Shown one piece after another: positions 39,450 to 49,043 of a DNA stretch of 64,000 bases; position 1 is the first letter of the stretch, and each line of letters begins with the position of its first letter. Under the pieces are notes generated by a model, which saw only the letters and a program-made list of their open reading frames with translations, ran no database searches and was not told where the DNA came from. The translations under genes and the position numbers were made by a program. Source of the stretch: Buttiauxella izardii (GTDB lineage: Bacteria > Pseudomonadota > Gammaproteobacteria > Enterobacterales > Enterobacteriaceae); assembly GCF_003601925.1 (NCBI RefSeq), contig NZ_QZWH01000006.1, forward strand, positions 389,908 through 453,907. Direction: 5' to 3'.

Positions 39450-40973
39450 TTAGAGATGCGGGTAAACTCCCGGCCCAATGGGCAAGCCAACAAGATACCA
39501 CGCCACCAATAGCAGCAACCAGACACCCAAAAAGATGAGGGGGTAAGGTAATACTAAAGAGTAATAAGTCCCTAATTTGGCATCGGGTTTATAGCGTTGT
39601 AGGAAGCCTAAGAATAATGGAATAAACGGCGAAACCGGCGCCAGCGGGATAACGGAAGAATCCGCCACGCGGAACAGGATTTGTGCGAACGCCGGATGGA
39701 AACCCAGCAGCATAAACATCGGCACGAAAATCGGTGCCAGAATCGACCAGATTGCCGAACCGCTGGCGATAAACATGCACAGGAATGACGAGAGCAACGC
39801 CAGGCCCAGAAACGCCGGAATACCGTTTAGCCCGGATCCCTCCAGCACGTCGGTCAGCCCGACCGCCATAAACTTGCCCATATTGCTCCAGTTGAACATC
39901 GCTACAAATTGCGCCAACGGGAACACCATCACGATAAAACCGGCCATCTCTTTCATCGGCTCAATCATGAGCTGCGGCAAATCAGCCTGTTTACGGATTT
40001 TTCCGGTCGCAATACCATAGGCCAGAGAGATGACGAAGAAGAACAGAATAATCAGCGGCACAATTCCGCTAATAAATGGCGACGGGATAATCGTGCCTTT
40101 CACCGGGTCACGCAGCAGGCTGTTTTCCGGGATTAAAAGCAGGGCGATAACCGCAATAAACAGCAGCGACACAATCCCGGTAACGCGCAATCCAAAGCGT
40201 TGAACATCATCCAACTGTTGCAATTTTTCTTTGTTTTCGCCTTGCCACGTTCCCAGGCGCGGCTCGACGATTTTATCGGTAATCAGGCCACCGACAATCG
40301 ACAGCACAATCACCGAGGTCGCCATAAAATACCAGTTATCAATCACGCTAACGTGCATCGCGGGATCGATAGTGTGCGCCGCTTCGGTGCTGATACCCGA
40401 AAGCAGAACATCGGTCGTCACAATCAGTAAATTCGCGGTAAACCCACAGCCCACCCCCGCAATCGCCGCCAGCAAACCGGCAACCGGATGGCGGCCCACG
40501 GCCAGGAAAATCAGGGCCCCCATCGGCGGCATAATCACCAGTGCCGCATCCGAAGAAATATGGCTGAAGAAGGCGATAAACAGCACCATATAACTGGCAT
40601 AACGAGCACTTACGTGGGACGCCATTTTCACCATCAAACTCGGTAGCAACCCCACGCGTTCCGCCAGACCCGCACCTAAAACCAGCGCCAGAATTGCCCC
40701 TAACGGCGCAAACCCACTGAAGTTCTTAATCACGTTTGGCAAAAACCAGTGCACACCCTCGGCGCTCAACAAGTTTTTGACCTGCACCAGGCTCCCGTCA
40801 GCGGGGTTACGAACACTGACGTTGAACGCAGAAAGCACGGCGGTACTCACGGATAAAACAACAATCAAATAAACAAACAGCAAAAATGGATGGGGCACTT
40901 TATTGCCAATTTTCTCGACAAGGCCATACAGCTTGCCAGAGCCGGAGTGCGTGGGTATGGAGGACATACTCAT
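39450..40973 (-). CDS. abgT: AbgT, p-aminobenzoyl-glutamate transporter
   Basis: Inner-membrane transporter of the AbgT family (507 residues, about 11-13 helices). It brings in p-aminobenzoyl-glutamate, a folate breakdown product, for hydrolysis by AbgA/AbgB. Conserved parts include [22 protein letters not shown]-like loops ([16 protein letters not shown]) and [20 protein letters not shown] precedes the start. It is the third gene of abgA-abgB-abgT, 42 bp after abgB. Confidence 0.96.
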   Translation of the reverse strand: MSMSSIPTHSGSGKLYGLVEKIGNKVPHPFLLFVYLIVVLSVSTAVLSAFNVSVRNPADGSLVQVKNLLSAEGVHWFLPNVIKNFSGFAPLGAILALVLGAGLAERVGLLPSLMVKMASHVSARYASYMVLFIAFFSHISSDAALVIMPPMGALIFLAVGRHPVAGLLAAIAGVGCGFTANLLIVTTDVLLSGISTEAAHTIDPAMHVSVIDNWYFMATSVIVLSIVGGLITDKIVEPRLGTWQGENKEKLQQLDDVQRFGLRVTGIVSLLFIAVIALLLIPENSLLRDPVKGTIIPSPFISGIVPLIILFFFVISLAYGIATGKIRKQADLPQLMIEPMKEMAGFIVMVFPLAQFVAMFNWSNMGKFMAVGLTDVLEGSGLNGIPAFLGLALLSSFLCMFIASGSAIWSILAPIFVPMFMLLGFHPAFAQILFRVADSSVIPLAPVSPFIPLFLGFLQRYKPDAKLGTYYSLVLPYPLIFLGVWLLLLVAWYLVGLPIGPGVYPHL

Positions 40974-41015
40974 GGGCTTACCTCGGGTGAAGTTGCGATA
41001 TTGTGTTTTATATAA

Positions 41016-42461
41016 TTATTTTAAAGGTGACGGTGTCACGCCTTCTGGGATCGGACACTGATAAGGGCGCTCGGCGAGTTGTGCGTGCAACTCGCTTTGG
41101 CAGGCTTTCAGCGTCTGTGGATTTATAAACAATTGCAGAGCCGTTGCGGCCATCACTTTGCCCGCATGTAACATCCCTTTATGGGCAATCGACGTGCGTC
41201 CCTGACTCACTAATTGCCAGGTGTGCAGCGGGGTGCCGACGGTAAAGCACGGGCTAAAGCATTGTGCGACGGGCACCTTCCAACTCACATCACCGACATC
41301 CGTAGAACCCGGCAAAATTTTGTCATTTGGGGCATAGGGCGCAATTTCGTTAATCAACAACGTTTCACGATGGCGACGAGCAAAGGCTTTTCCCTCTTCA
41401 TTGGAGGTATTAGCAATATTATTTAAGCTGTTTTGCAGGTCATTTTCGGTCAACGTCGCGCGAATTTGTTTGGCGAATGCCAGTTCTTCTTCGCTCCATT
41501 GTGGCAAGCCCAGTGCTTGTAAAGCCTCGTACATCACGCTTTCAAGCTGGCGGTTGGGCAGATAATTGGAACAGGCTTTATCAAAACGCACTTTCACCGA
41601 GGTTTCGGTCATCAGCGCGGCACCCTCGGCGATTTTATTGATGCGCTCATAAATATGCTGCGCCTGAGCCATTTCCGGGGCGCGAATCAAATACAACACT
41701 TCGGCCTGCGCCTGCACCACATTTGGCGAAATCCCGCCGGTGTTGGTGATGGCATAATGCACGCGAGCTTTTTCGATGATGTGCTCGTTGAGGAAGTTCG
41801 TCCCGGTGGTCATCAGCGTTACCGCATCTAATGCGCTACGCCCGAGATGCGGAGAATTTGCGGCATGTGCCGCAATTCCGTGAAAGCGATACGCCACCTG
41901 AATGTTCGCCAGTGAACTGGTGCTGAACATCCCGGCATAGGCTTCCGGGTGCCAGGTTACGGAGGCGTCAACATCGTCAAATAACCCTTCGCGTACCATA
42001 AACGTTTTGCCGGAACCGCCTTCCTCGCCAGGGCAGCCGTAAAATCGTACCGTTCCGCCAGCGCCGTATTGTTCAAGCCAGTTCTTCACCGCTACCGCGC
42101 CTGCAAAGGCCGCCGTACCCAGCAAATTGTGACCGCAGCCGTGGCCGTTCGCATCTTCAACCAACGGGTTGGGCGAGGCTTCGCCCGAACACTGACTTAA
42201 TCCCGCCAGCGCGTCGTATTCGCCGAGCAGGGCGATAACCGGTTTACCGGAACCAAAACTTGCCACAAATGCGGTTTCGATATTCCCTGCGTTACGCTCG
42301 ACGCTAAAACCTTCGGCTTCCAGCGCGCAGGCCAGGCGTTCAGCCGACCAGTGCTCTTCAAAACGAGTTTCCGGGTGATCCCAGATATCATCGGCAATCG
42401 CGGTAAACTCGCCACGTTTTGCTTCAATCGCATCATCGACAAACTGATAAATCGAACTCAT
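41016..42461 (-). CDS. abgB: AbgB, p-aminobenzoyl-glutamate hydrolase subunit B
   Basis: M20D-family metallopeptidase of 481 residues that works with AbgA to cleave p-aminobenzoyl-glutamate into p-aminobenzoate and glutamate. Metal-site motifs are [20 protein letters not shown] and [22 protein letters not shown] is near the C-terminus. ATG at 42461 overlaps the abgA stop (TGATG) and has GAGGTG upstream; an in-frame codon at 42479 would add six residues. Confidence 0.96.
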   Translation of the reverse strand: MSSIYQFVDDAIEAKRGEFTAIADDIWDHPETRFEEHWSAERLACALEAEGFSVERNAGNIETAFVASFGSGKPVIALLGEYDALAGLSQCSGEASPNPLVEDANGHGCGHNLLGTAAFAGAVAVKNWLEQYGAGGTVRFYGCPGEEGGSGKTFMVREGLFDDVDASVTWHPEAYAGMFSTSSLANIQVAYRFHGIAAHAANSPHLGRSALDAVTLMTTGTNFLNEHIIEKARVHYAITNTGGISPNVVQAQAEVLYLIRAPEMAQAQHIYERINKIAEGAALMTETSVKVRFDKACSNYLPNRQLESVMYEALQALGLPQWSEEELAFAKQIRATLTENDLQNSLNNIANTSNEEGKAFARRHRETLLINEIAPYAPNDKILPGSTDVGDVSWKVPVAQCFSPCFTVGTPLHTWQLVSQGRTSIAHKGMLHAGKVMAATALQLFINPQTLKACQSELHAQLAERPYQCPIPEGVTPSPLK

Positions 42462-43771
42462 CACACACCTCTCTGCCACGGGAAATTAAGTGCGAGGCGT
42501 GCCATGGTGCTGACGGCAACTTCCATCACTTTTTCATCAAAATCAAACTTCTCATTGTGATGTCCGGCGCTCAATTCGGTGCCGAACACCATGTAAGAGG
42601 CTTTGCCGCCTTGCTCCTGCACACGCGCCATCATGAGCGTCGCATCCTCAGAACCGGCTGCGCCTTTAACGGTGTCGACCACTTCGTTTACGCCGTTCAC
42701 CTCTAACGCCTGTTGGTGGATAAACGCCACCCATTCTGGCGATGGCACGCTGCTGGTCGCCGCACCCATTAACTTCACGTCAGCTTCGATGCCATACATC
42801 GTTGCCGTGCCGCGAATAATTTCCTGTGCCCGGTCAAAGACATAGTCATTGATTGCGCTGGTTTCGCCGCGGGTTTCTACTTTCAATAACGCCTGTGCAG
42901 GCACCACGTTGCGCCCGCTGCCCGCCTGCAAAACGCCGACGTTAACGCGTGATGCGCCCGCACTGTGCGGCGCGATGCTGTGCAAAGCCAATGCGGTTTG
43001 CGCGGCGGCGAGCAGGGCGTTACGGCCTTCTTCCGGCTTGCCGCCCGCATGTGCCGCGACACCGGTAAATTCCACATCAAACTTGGTGGTTGCCATAAAG
43101 TTATCGCTGCCGCACACCACGGTGCCGGAAGGGATGCCAGTGCCGATGTGGATCGCCGTAAAGTAGTCGATGTTATCAAGCGCACCGGCTGCCACCATGG
43201 CGCGAGCGCCGCGTGTGCCTTCTTCGGCGGGCTGGAAAATGAGTTTGATGGTGCCGTTTAACTGGCTGGAAAACTGTTGCAATACCGAGGCTAACCCGAG
43301 GCCAATCGCCGTGTGTCCGTCATGGCCGCAAGCGTGCATCATTCCGGCATTACACGAAGCAAAACCTTCGGCAAACGGGCGGTGCGCAGGCTTGAGCATC
43401 TCGCCTAAATCCAGTGCGTCCATATCCACGCGAAACGCGAGAGTGGGGCCGGGGCGACCCGTTTCCAAAGTGGCGACAATTCCTGTAAATCCGCCGGAAA
43501 AATGGTGTAGCCATTGCGGCAATGCGCCTTGCTCCAGTGCACGTTGTTCTTCACGCGCCAGCACTTCTGCCGCTGGCAGCCCCATGCGCGCCGCGTCGTC
43601 TACTACTTCACGGCCTAACGCCAGCTGATAACCTAATTGATGTAGTGTCTCAGCCACCAGCGTGGCGGTGCGAAACTCGAGCCAGCCCGATTCGGCAAAA
43701 TGGTGAAAATCACGCCGCCAGTGCTGCATGCGCGGAGCCAGTTCATGTACTGCCAGTTCTAATTGCGACAT
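42461..43771 (-). CDS. abgA: AbgA, p-aminobenzoyl-glutamate hydrolase subunit A
   Basis: M20D metallopeptidase of 436 residues, same length as E. coli AbgA, partner of AbgB. Motifs: [41 protein letters not shown] and the dimerisation domain [20 protein letters not shown] at 43771 has AGGA 6 nt upstream; the frame is open to 43810 but the extra 13 residues are not conserved. First gene of abgABT-ogt on the minus strand, divergent from abgR. Confidence 0.96.
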   Translation of the reverse strand: MSQLELAVHELAPRMQHWRRDFHHFAESGWLEFRTATLVAETLHQLGYQLALGREVVDDAARMGLPAAEVLAREEQRALEQGALPQWLHHFSGGFTGIVATLETGRPGPTLAFRVDMDALDLGEMLKPAHRPFAEGFASCNAGMMHACGHDGHTAIGLGLASVLQQFSSQLNGTIKLIFQPAEEGTRGARAMVAAGALDNIDYFTAIHIGTGIPSGTVVCGSDNFMATTKFDVEFTGVAAHAGGKPEEGRNALLAAAQTALALHSIAPHSAGASRVNVGVLQAGSGRNVVPAQALLKVETRGETSAINDYVFDRAQEIIRGTATMYGIEADVKLMGAATSSVPSPEWVAFIHQQALEVNGVNEVVDTVKGAAGSEDATLMMARVQEQGGKASYMVFGTELSAGHHNEKFDFDEKVMEVAVSTMARLALNFPWQRGV

Positions 43772-43946
43772 AACCCATCCTGTATAAGCATCTTCTGTGA
43801 TCAACTTCACGCTGTGATAGTTTTTACTTATCGCTCAGCGATATTTGGTAGTTTTCGCCGTCATGGGATTACCCTGGCACAAGAGTTTGAATTACAGTAG
43901 ATGCTAAATTCTTTCGGCTGATAGCTAATGGTTATCAGGAGGCAAT

Positions 43947-44843
43947 GTGACCTTCCAGGTTAAGCTCCATCAAATCCGCGCGTTCGTGGCGGTGACGCAA
44001 AATGGCAGCATTCGCGGAGCCAGCCGGGCGTTAAATATTTCGCAGCCCGCGCTCACCAAAGCGATAAAAGAATTAGAAGAAGGGATGGCGGCGCGGCTGT
44101 TCATTCGGCGCAGCCAGGGCGTGGCGTTGACCGAATGCGGTGAAAGTTTTTACTCCCACGCACGCTTGATTCTTGAAGAGTTACGCGCTGCTCAGGAAGA
44201 TATTTTGCAGCGTCAGGGGCAACTGGCCGGGCAAATCAATATCGGTTTGGGGGCGAGTGTTTCCCGCACATTAATGCCGCCGGTTATCACTGCGTTTCAT
44301 CAAAAACACCCGCAAGTGAAAGTGCGCATTATGGAAGGGCAACTGGTGTCGATGATCAACTCCCTGCGCCAGGGCGAACTGGATTTCACCATCAACACCT
44401 ATTATCAGGGGCCATACGACCAGGAATTTACCTTTGAACGGCTGTTTGAAAAACCGTTCGCCATCTTTGGTCGTGAAGATCACCCGGCAATTAACGCCAC
44501 ATCAATAAAAGAACTGCTGCACTACAACTGGACGCTACCCACGCCACGCGGCAGTTATTACAAACAACTGGAAGAGTTATTCCATAAGCGTTCAGAAATT
44601 CCCAATGTCAGCGTATTCTGCGAAACCTTTTCGGCCTGCATCAGCCTGGTGGCACAAAGTGATTTCCTCAGTATTTTGCCCGCAGAACTCGGCCACGATC
44701 CGTTATTGGCGCACAGACTCAAACAAATCAAAGTCGTCGAAACGCTACCGAATGCCACTTACTATTTGATTCAGCGGCGTGATGTTACCCAGGCACCGTT
44801 AACCACTGCGCTTATCAATCAGTTTCGTCGCGAATGCCGTTGA
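43947..44843 (+). CDS. abgR: AbgR, LysR-family regulator of the abg operon
   Basis: LysR-type regulator of 298 residues, divergent from abgA across 175 bp. The N-terminal helix-turn-helix (QIRAFVAVTQNGSIRGASRALNISQPALTKAIKELEE, about residues 8-44) is followed by an effector domain (INIGLGASVSRTLMPPVI). The start is GTG with AGGAGG 4 nt upstream; the overlapping ATG at 43945 is out of frame and ends at once. Confidence 0.95.
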   Translation: MTFQVKLHQIRAFVAVTQNGSIRGASRALNISQPALTKAIKELEEGMAARLFIRRSQGVALTECGESFYSHARLILEELRAAQEDILQRQGQLAGQINIGLGASVSRTLMPPVITAFHQKHPQVKVRIMEGQLVSMINSLRQGELDFTINTYYQGPYDQEFTFERLFEKPFAIFGREDHPAINATSIKELLHYNWTLPTPRGSYYKQLEELFHKRSEIPNVSVFCETFSACISLVAQSDFLSILPAELGHDPLLAHRLKQIKVVETLPNATYYLIQRRDVTQAPLTTALINQFRRECR

Positions 44844-44900
44844 GCCACGGCACATCGGCGGCTATAGTGACTCCTGAATAAAGCCTGGAGGATTTTGCTC

Positions 44901-45464
44901 ATGAACCTTGACGAAAAATCGCTGTTTCTCGACGCGATGGAAGACGTGAAACCGCTGAAAGATTGCAACCGCAGCCAGTGGTTAAAACCGGTCAAAGAGA
45001 AGGTGGTGCAAAAGCCCGACACGCTGCAGTTAGATAACTTTCTCACCACCGGTTTTCTGGAAATTATTCCGCTCGCCGCACCGCTGGAATTTAAGCGTGA
45101 AGGGCTACAAACCGGCGTGCTGGATAAACTGCGACACGGAAAATACAAACAGGAAGCGAGCCTGAACCTGATTCGCCAGCCCGTTGAAAAGTGCCGTCAG
45201 ATGCTTTTTGCCTATATTCAGGAAGCCAAAAAAGATGGTTTGCGTAATTTGCTGATCGTTCATGGCAAAGGGCGCGACGATGAATCTCATGCCAATATTG
45301 TGCGCAGTTACGTCGCCCGCTGGCTGGTGGAATTTGAAGACGTGCAGGCGTTTTGCAGCGCCATGCCGCATCACGGCGGCAGCGGGGCGTGTTATGTGGC
45401 GCTCAAAAAATCCGAACAGGCGAAAGCCGAGAACTGGGAACGCCACGCCAAACGCAGCCGTTGA
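44901..45464 (+). CDS. smrA: SmrA, Smr-domain DNA endonuclease
   Basis: Smr (MutS2 C-terminal-like) domain protein of 187 residues; E. coli SmrA (YdaL) has nicking endonuclease activity. The domain occupies about residues 80-170 with LLIVHGKGRD (the HGxG motif) and AMPHHGGSGACYVALKK. The N-terminal DAMEDVKPLK and LQLDNFLTTGFL segments are typical of the family. ATG at 44901 has GGAGG about 9 nt upstream. It follows abgR in the same direction. Confidence 0.94.
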   Translation: MNLDEKSLFLDAMEDVKPLKDCNRSQWLKPVKEKVVQKPDTLQLDNFLTTGFLEIIPLAAPLEFKREGLQTGVLDKLRHGKYKQEASLNLIRQPVEKCRQMLFAYIQEAKKDGLRNLLIVHGKGRDDESHANIVRSYVARWLVEFEDVQAFCSAMPHHGGSGACYVALKKSEQAKAENWERHAKRSR

Positions 45465-45490
45465 GCTGCTTTCAGCTAATCAGCTTTCAA

Positions 45491-46300
45491 CTAATCTGAT
45501 TTTAACAACAACGACAACTCTTCTGCCGCTTTCAATAATTCCGGCAACACGCGGCTGCGCAACTCCTGCGCGGAAACTTGCCCGGCGTGAACACCAACGT
45601 TTAACGCCGCAACCACTGCGCCTTCAGGGTTAACCAACGGCACCGCAATTGATCGCAATCCCATCTCCAGTTCCTGATCGTTAAGCGCGTAGCCTTGCTG
45701 GCGCACGCGTTTTAACTCCTCACGAAGTTTACTCACCGAATCCACCGTCTGCGGCGTGTAGCGAATCATCGTAATGCGCGCCAGGAAATCATTGAGCTGT
45801 TCTTCCGGCAAATAACTCAGCAACACGCGCCCCATCGACGTTGACCATGCGGGCAAGCGGCTGCCGATATCCAAATCAATCGTCATGATGCGCGAGCTGG
45901 AAGCGCGGGCGATATACAGAATATCGTCGCCATCCAGCGTAGCAATCGAGCAGGATTCATTGAGCATTTCGCTCAAATGTTTCAGCACCGGTTGCGTCGA
46001 TTTTGCCAGCGGTGTGGACGCCAGATAAGCGTGGCCGAGAGATAAAATTCGTGGACGCAACTGGTAGTTTTTACCGTCATCCGCGTAAACAAAACCCAGC
46101 TTGCTGAGCGTGTACAAACAACGGCGCACCGCCGCGCGAGGAATGCCCGTTTTCTGGCTGATTTGTGAAATAGAAAGCTGACGGCGCTGGGGGGTAAACG
46201 CCTGAATCACCTCCAGGCCACGCGCCAGAGACGCCATAAAATTGGGGTCGCCTTTGAACGGATCCACTTCACCCGCTTGTTCATCATGTTGAATTTCCAT
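45491..46300 (-). CDS. pcaR: PcaR, IclR-family regulator of protocatechuate genes
   Basis: IclR-type regulator of the PcaR/PobR group (269 residues). The N-terminal winged helix (SISQISQKTGIPRAAVRRCLYTL, about 40-62) precedes an effector domain (ILSLGHAYLASTPL, SMGRVLLSYLPEE, NDQELEMGLRSIAVPL). In Pseudomonas PcaR binds beta-ketoadipate and activates pcaIJ and other pca operons. ATG at 46300 has GAGGA 7 nt upstream. It is divergent from pcaI with three putative operators between them and converges with smrA. Confidence 0.88.
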   Translation of the reverse strand: MEIQHDEQAGEVDPFKGDPNFMASLARGLEVIQAFTPQRRQLSISQISQKTGIPRAAVRRCLYTLSKLGFVYADDGKNYQLRPRILSLGHAYLASTPLAKSTQPVLKHLSEMLNESCSIATLDGDDILYIARASSSRIMTIDLDIGSRLPAWSTSMGRVLLSYLPEEQLNDFLARITMIRYTPQTVDSVSKLREELKRVRQQGYALNDQELEMGLRSIAVPLVNPEGAVVAALNVGVHAGQVSAQELRSRVLPELLKAAEELSLLLKSD

Positions 46301-46356
46301 TCTGTTTTCCTCAAATTTTCGCCGTTGATCACACTCTGAAAACAAAGATACATGAT

Positions 46357-46371
46357 GTTCGATAATCGCAC
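46357..46371. promoter_or_regulatory. PcaR operator 1
   Basis: GTTCGATAATCGCAC, an imperfect dyad that, from memory of the Pseudomonas putida PcaR work, equals the reported 15-bp PcaR binding sequence. It lies between pcaR and pcaI. Confidence 0.7.
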
Positions 46372-46375
46372 CACA

Positions 46376-46390
46376 TTTCGATTATCGCCC
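46376..46390. promoter_or_regulatory. PcaR operator 2
   Basis: TTTCGATTATCGCCC, 12 of 15 matches to operator 1 and spaced 19 bp from it start to start, about two helical turns. Confidence 0.6.
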
Positions 46391-46440
46391 TTGACCAGCT
46401 TCGTTAAGCGAGTCACATTTTGTTCAAGAAACGCAATCTT

Positions 46441-46455
46441 GTGCGAATAACGCAC
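46441..46455. promoter_or_regulatory. PcaR-like site 3 near the pcaI ribosome-binding site
   Basis: GTGCGAATAACGCAC, a dyad with about 11 of 15 matches to operator 1, ends 16 bases before the pcaI ATG and just upstream of its GGAG. Confidence 0.45.
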
Positions 46456-46471
46456 CCCAGGGAGAACCGTG

Positions 46472-47155
46472 ATGATCAACAAAACTGTGGCGTCGCTCGA
46501 AGAAGCCGTCGCCGGAATTTTCGACGGAGCCACCATTATGATTGGTGGTTTTGGCACCGCCGGGCAGCCCACCCATCTGATTGATGCCCTGATAGAACAG
46601 GGCGCACGCGACCTGACGATTATCAACAACAACGCAGGCAATGGCGAAGTGGGGCTGGCGGCACTATTAAAAGCCGGGCGCGTGCGCAAAATGGTGTGTT
46701 CCTTCCCACGCCAGGTGGACTCACAGATTTTTGATGACTTATACCGTCGCGGAAAAGTCGAGCTGGAACTGGTGCCACAAGGCAACCTGGCCGCGCGTAT
46801 TCAGGCGGCAGGTTCGGGCTTAGGTGCGGTGTTTACGCCAACCGGTTTTGGAACGCCGCTCGCAGAAGGTAAAGAAACCCGTGAAATCGATGGCCGCCAG
46901 TACGTGCTCGAATACCCGCTAAAAGCTGATTTCGCCTTAATCAAAGCTTATGAAGGCGACCGCTGGGGCAATCTTGTCTACCGCAAAGCGGCGCGTAACT
47001 TTGGGCCAATCATGGCGACAGCCGCCACCGTCACCATCGCGGAAGTCAGCCGAATTGTGCCGTTGGGTGAACTTGACCCGGAAAACATCATCACCCCCGG
47101 AATTTTCGTTAAACGCCTGGTCGCCGTCGAAAACTCGCTGGCGCAAAGCGCATAA
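46472..47155 (+). CDS. pcaI: 3-oxoadipate CoA-transferase subunit A
   Basis: Alpha subunit (227 residues) of the succinyl-CoA:3-oxoadipate CoA-transferase, the penultimate step of the beta-ketoadipate pathway. It shows the Gly-rich CoA-binding motif IMIGGFGTAGQPTHLI (about 22-37) and the NNNAGNGEVGLAALL block. ATG at 46472 has GGAG 7 nt upstream; a GTG directly before it is also possible. First gene of pcaI-J-F-B-D-C, all on the plus strand and tightly packed. Confidence 0.94.
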   Translation: MINKTVASLEEAVAGIFDGATIMIGGFGTAGQPTHLIDALIEQGARDLTIINNNAGNGEVGLAALLKAGRVRKMVCSFPRQVDSQIFDDLYRRGKVELELVPQGNLAARIQAAGSGLGAVFTPTGFGTPLAEGKETREIDGRQYVLEYPLKADFALIKAYEGDRWGNLVYRKAARNFGPIMATAATVTIAEVSRIVPLGELDPENIITPGIFVKRLVAVENSLAQSA

Positions 47156-47165
47156 GGAGCTGGAA

Positions 47166-47822
47166 ATGAAAAAACTCACTCGTGATGAAATGGCGCAGCG
47201 CGTGGCGCGTGATATTCCCGAAGGCGCTTACGTGAACCTCGGCATCGGCCTGCCGACGCGCATTGCCAACTACCTTCCGGCGGATAAAGAAATCTTCCTG
47301 CACAGCGAAAACGGCCTGTTAGGCATGGGGCCAAAGCCGGCTGAAGGCGAAGAAGATCCCGAACTGATCAACGCCGGAAAAGAATTCGTCACACTGCTGA
47401 CCGGCGGCTGCTATTTCCACCACGGTGACTCGTTCGCCATGATGCGCGGCGGCCATCTCGATATCTGCGTCCTGGGCGCTTATCAGGTTTCAGCGCAGGG
47501 CGACCTGGCAAACTGGAGCACTGGCGCAGCGGATGCGATTCCCGCCGTCGGCGGGGCGATGGACTTAGCCATTGGCGCCCGCCAGGTATTCGTGATGATG
47601 GATCATTTGACCCGCGACGGCGAATGCAAACTGGTGGAAAGCTGTTCCTATCCGCTCACCGGAATTGGCTGCGTCAGCCGCATCTACACCGACCTCGCGG
47701 TGATTGATATCACCGACAAAGGCCCGGTGGTGCGTGAAATCTTCAACGGCCTCTCTTTTGAAGAATTACAACGTATTACCCCGGTCACATTAGGCTTCGA
47801 ACAACTGGCAGAAAGCGCATAA
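47166..47822 (+). CDS. pcaJ: 3-oxoadipate CoA-transferase subunit B
   Basis: Beta subunit of 218 residues with the catalytic glutamate E48 in the SENG motif (FLHSENGLLGMGP). It begins MKKLTRDEMAQRVARDIPEGAYVNLGIGLP. AGGAG lies 6 nt before the ATG at 47166, 10 bp after pcaI. The frame is open upstream into pcaI, but the extension is the overlapping frame of that gene and not real. Confidence 0.95.
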   Translation: MKKLTRDEMAQRVARDIPEGAYVNLGIGLPTRIANYLPADKEIFLHSENGLLGMGPKPAEGEEDPELINAGKEFVTLLTGGCYFHHGDSFAMMRGGHLDICVLGAYQVSAQGDLANWSTGAADAIPAVGGAMDLAIGARQVFVMMDHLTRDGECKLVESCSYPLTGIGCVSRIYTDLAVIDITDKGPVVREIFNGLSFEELQRITPVTLGFEQLAESA

Positions 47823-47831
47823 GGAACTATG

Positions 47832-49034
47832 ATGAATCAAGCATTTATCTGTGATGGAGTGCGTACTCCATTCGGTCGTTTTGCTGGCACGCTGTCATCG
47901 GTTCGTAGCGATGATTTGGCGGCACTGCCGTTGAAAGCGTTGATGGAACGCCACCCGAATCTGGACTGGTCTGCGGTAGACGATGTGATTTATGGCTGCG
48001 CCAACCAGGCGGGGGAAGACAACCGCAACGTGGCGCGTATGGCGCTGTTATTGGCCGGATTACCGGAAACCGTGCCGGGCAGCACCATCAACCGTTTATG
48101 TGGTTCCAGCCTTGATGCGCTGGGCGTTGCAGCTCGAGCGATTAAAAGCGGTGAAACGCATTTGATGATTGCGGGCGGCGTGGAAAGCATGTCGCGCGCG
48201 CCATTTGTGATGGGCAAAGCGGAAAGCGCATTTAGTCGTAGCATGAAAATGGAAGACACCACCATCGGCTGGCGGTTTATCAACCCGCTGATGAAAGCGC
48301 AATACGGCGTTGATGCGATGCCGGAAACCGCCGAAAACGTGGCGACCGACTTCAACATCAACCGCGCAGATCAAGATGCATTCGCGCTCCGCAGCCAGTT
48401 GCGCACCGCTCGCGCTCAGGAAACAGGGATTTTCGACGACGAACTGATCCCGGTTTCCATCAATCAGCGAAAAGGCGAAGCGTTGCTGTTTAACCGCGAC
48501 GAACATCCACGTTCCACCTCGCTTGAGGCGCTGGCTAAACTTAAAGGCGTGGTGCGCGCAGACGGCACCGTAACCGCCGGAAATGCCTCGGGCGTGAACG
48601 ACGGCGCGTGTGCATTGTTGCTCGCCAGCGAACAGGCGCTGAATACCCACGGCTTGCAGCCGCTGGCGCGGGTGATTGGTGTGGCAACCGCAGGCGTTGC
48701 GCCACGAATTATGGGCTTTGGCCCGGCTCCGGCGGTGCGCAAAGTGCTGGCGCAAACCGGTTTAACGCTGGCGCAAATGGATGTGATTGAATTAAACGAA
48801 GCCTTCGCCGCTCAGGCGCTGGCGGTAATGCGCGATTTGGGCCTGCCGGATGACGCGGAACATGTGAATCCGAACGGTGGCGCAATTGCGCTGGGCCATC
48901 CGCTTGGCGCATCGGGCGGGCGTCTGGCGATGACCGCCGCGTATCAACTCAAGCGCAGCGGCGGGCGTTACGCGCTATGTACGATGTGTATTGGTGTCGG
49001 TCAGGGGATTGCACTGATTATCGAACGTGTTTAA
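47832..49034 (+). CDS. pcaF: 3-oxoadipyl-CoA thiolase
   Basis: Thiolase that splits 3-oxoadipyl-CoA into succinyl-CoA and acetyl-CoA, the last step of the pathway. The 400-residue product has the acyl-carrying C90 (NRLCGSSLDALG), the GGVESMSRAP block, the histidine in NPNGGAIALGHPLGASGGR and the second cysteine in CTMCIGVGQG. ATG-ATG at 47829 and 47832; the second has better spacing to AAGGA. It starts 9 bp after pcaJ. Confidence 0.95.
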   Translation: MNQAFICDGVRTPFGRFAGTLSSVRSDDLAALPLKALMERHPNLDWSAVDDVIYGCANQAGEDNRNVARMALLLAGLPETVPGSTINRLCGSSLDALGVAARAIKSGETHLMIAGGVESMSRAPFVMGKAESAFSRSMKMEDTTIGWRFINPLMKAQYGVDAMPETAENVATDFNINRADQDAFALRSQLRTARAQETGIFDDELIPVSINQRKGEALLFNRDEHPRSTSLEALAKLKGVVRADGTVTAGNASGVNDGACALLLASEQALNTHGLQPLARVIGVATAGVAPRIMGFGPAPAVRKVLAQTGLTLAQMDVIELNEAFAAQALAVMRDLGLPDDAEHVNPNGGAIALGHPLGASGGRLAMTAAYQLKRSGGRYALCTMCIGVGQGIALIIERV

Positions 49035-49043
49035 GGAGCAGGC

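Noticed and set aside
48096..48755. 219-codon open frame on the minus strand opposite pcaF
   Set aside because: It is a shadow of the thiolase gene with no homology signs and unusual Arg/His-rich composition.
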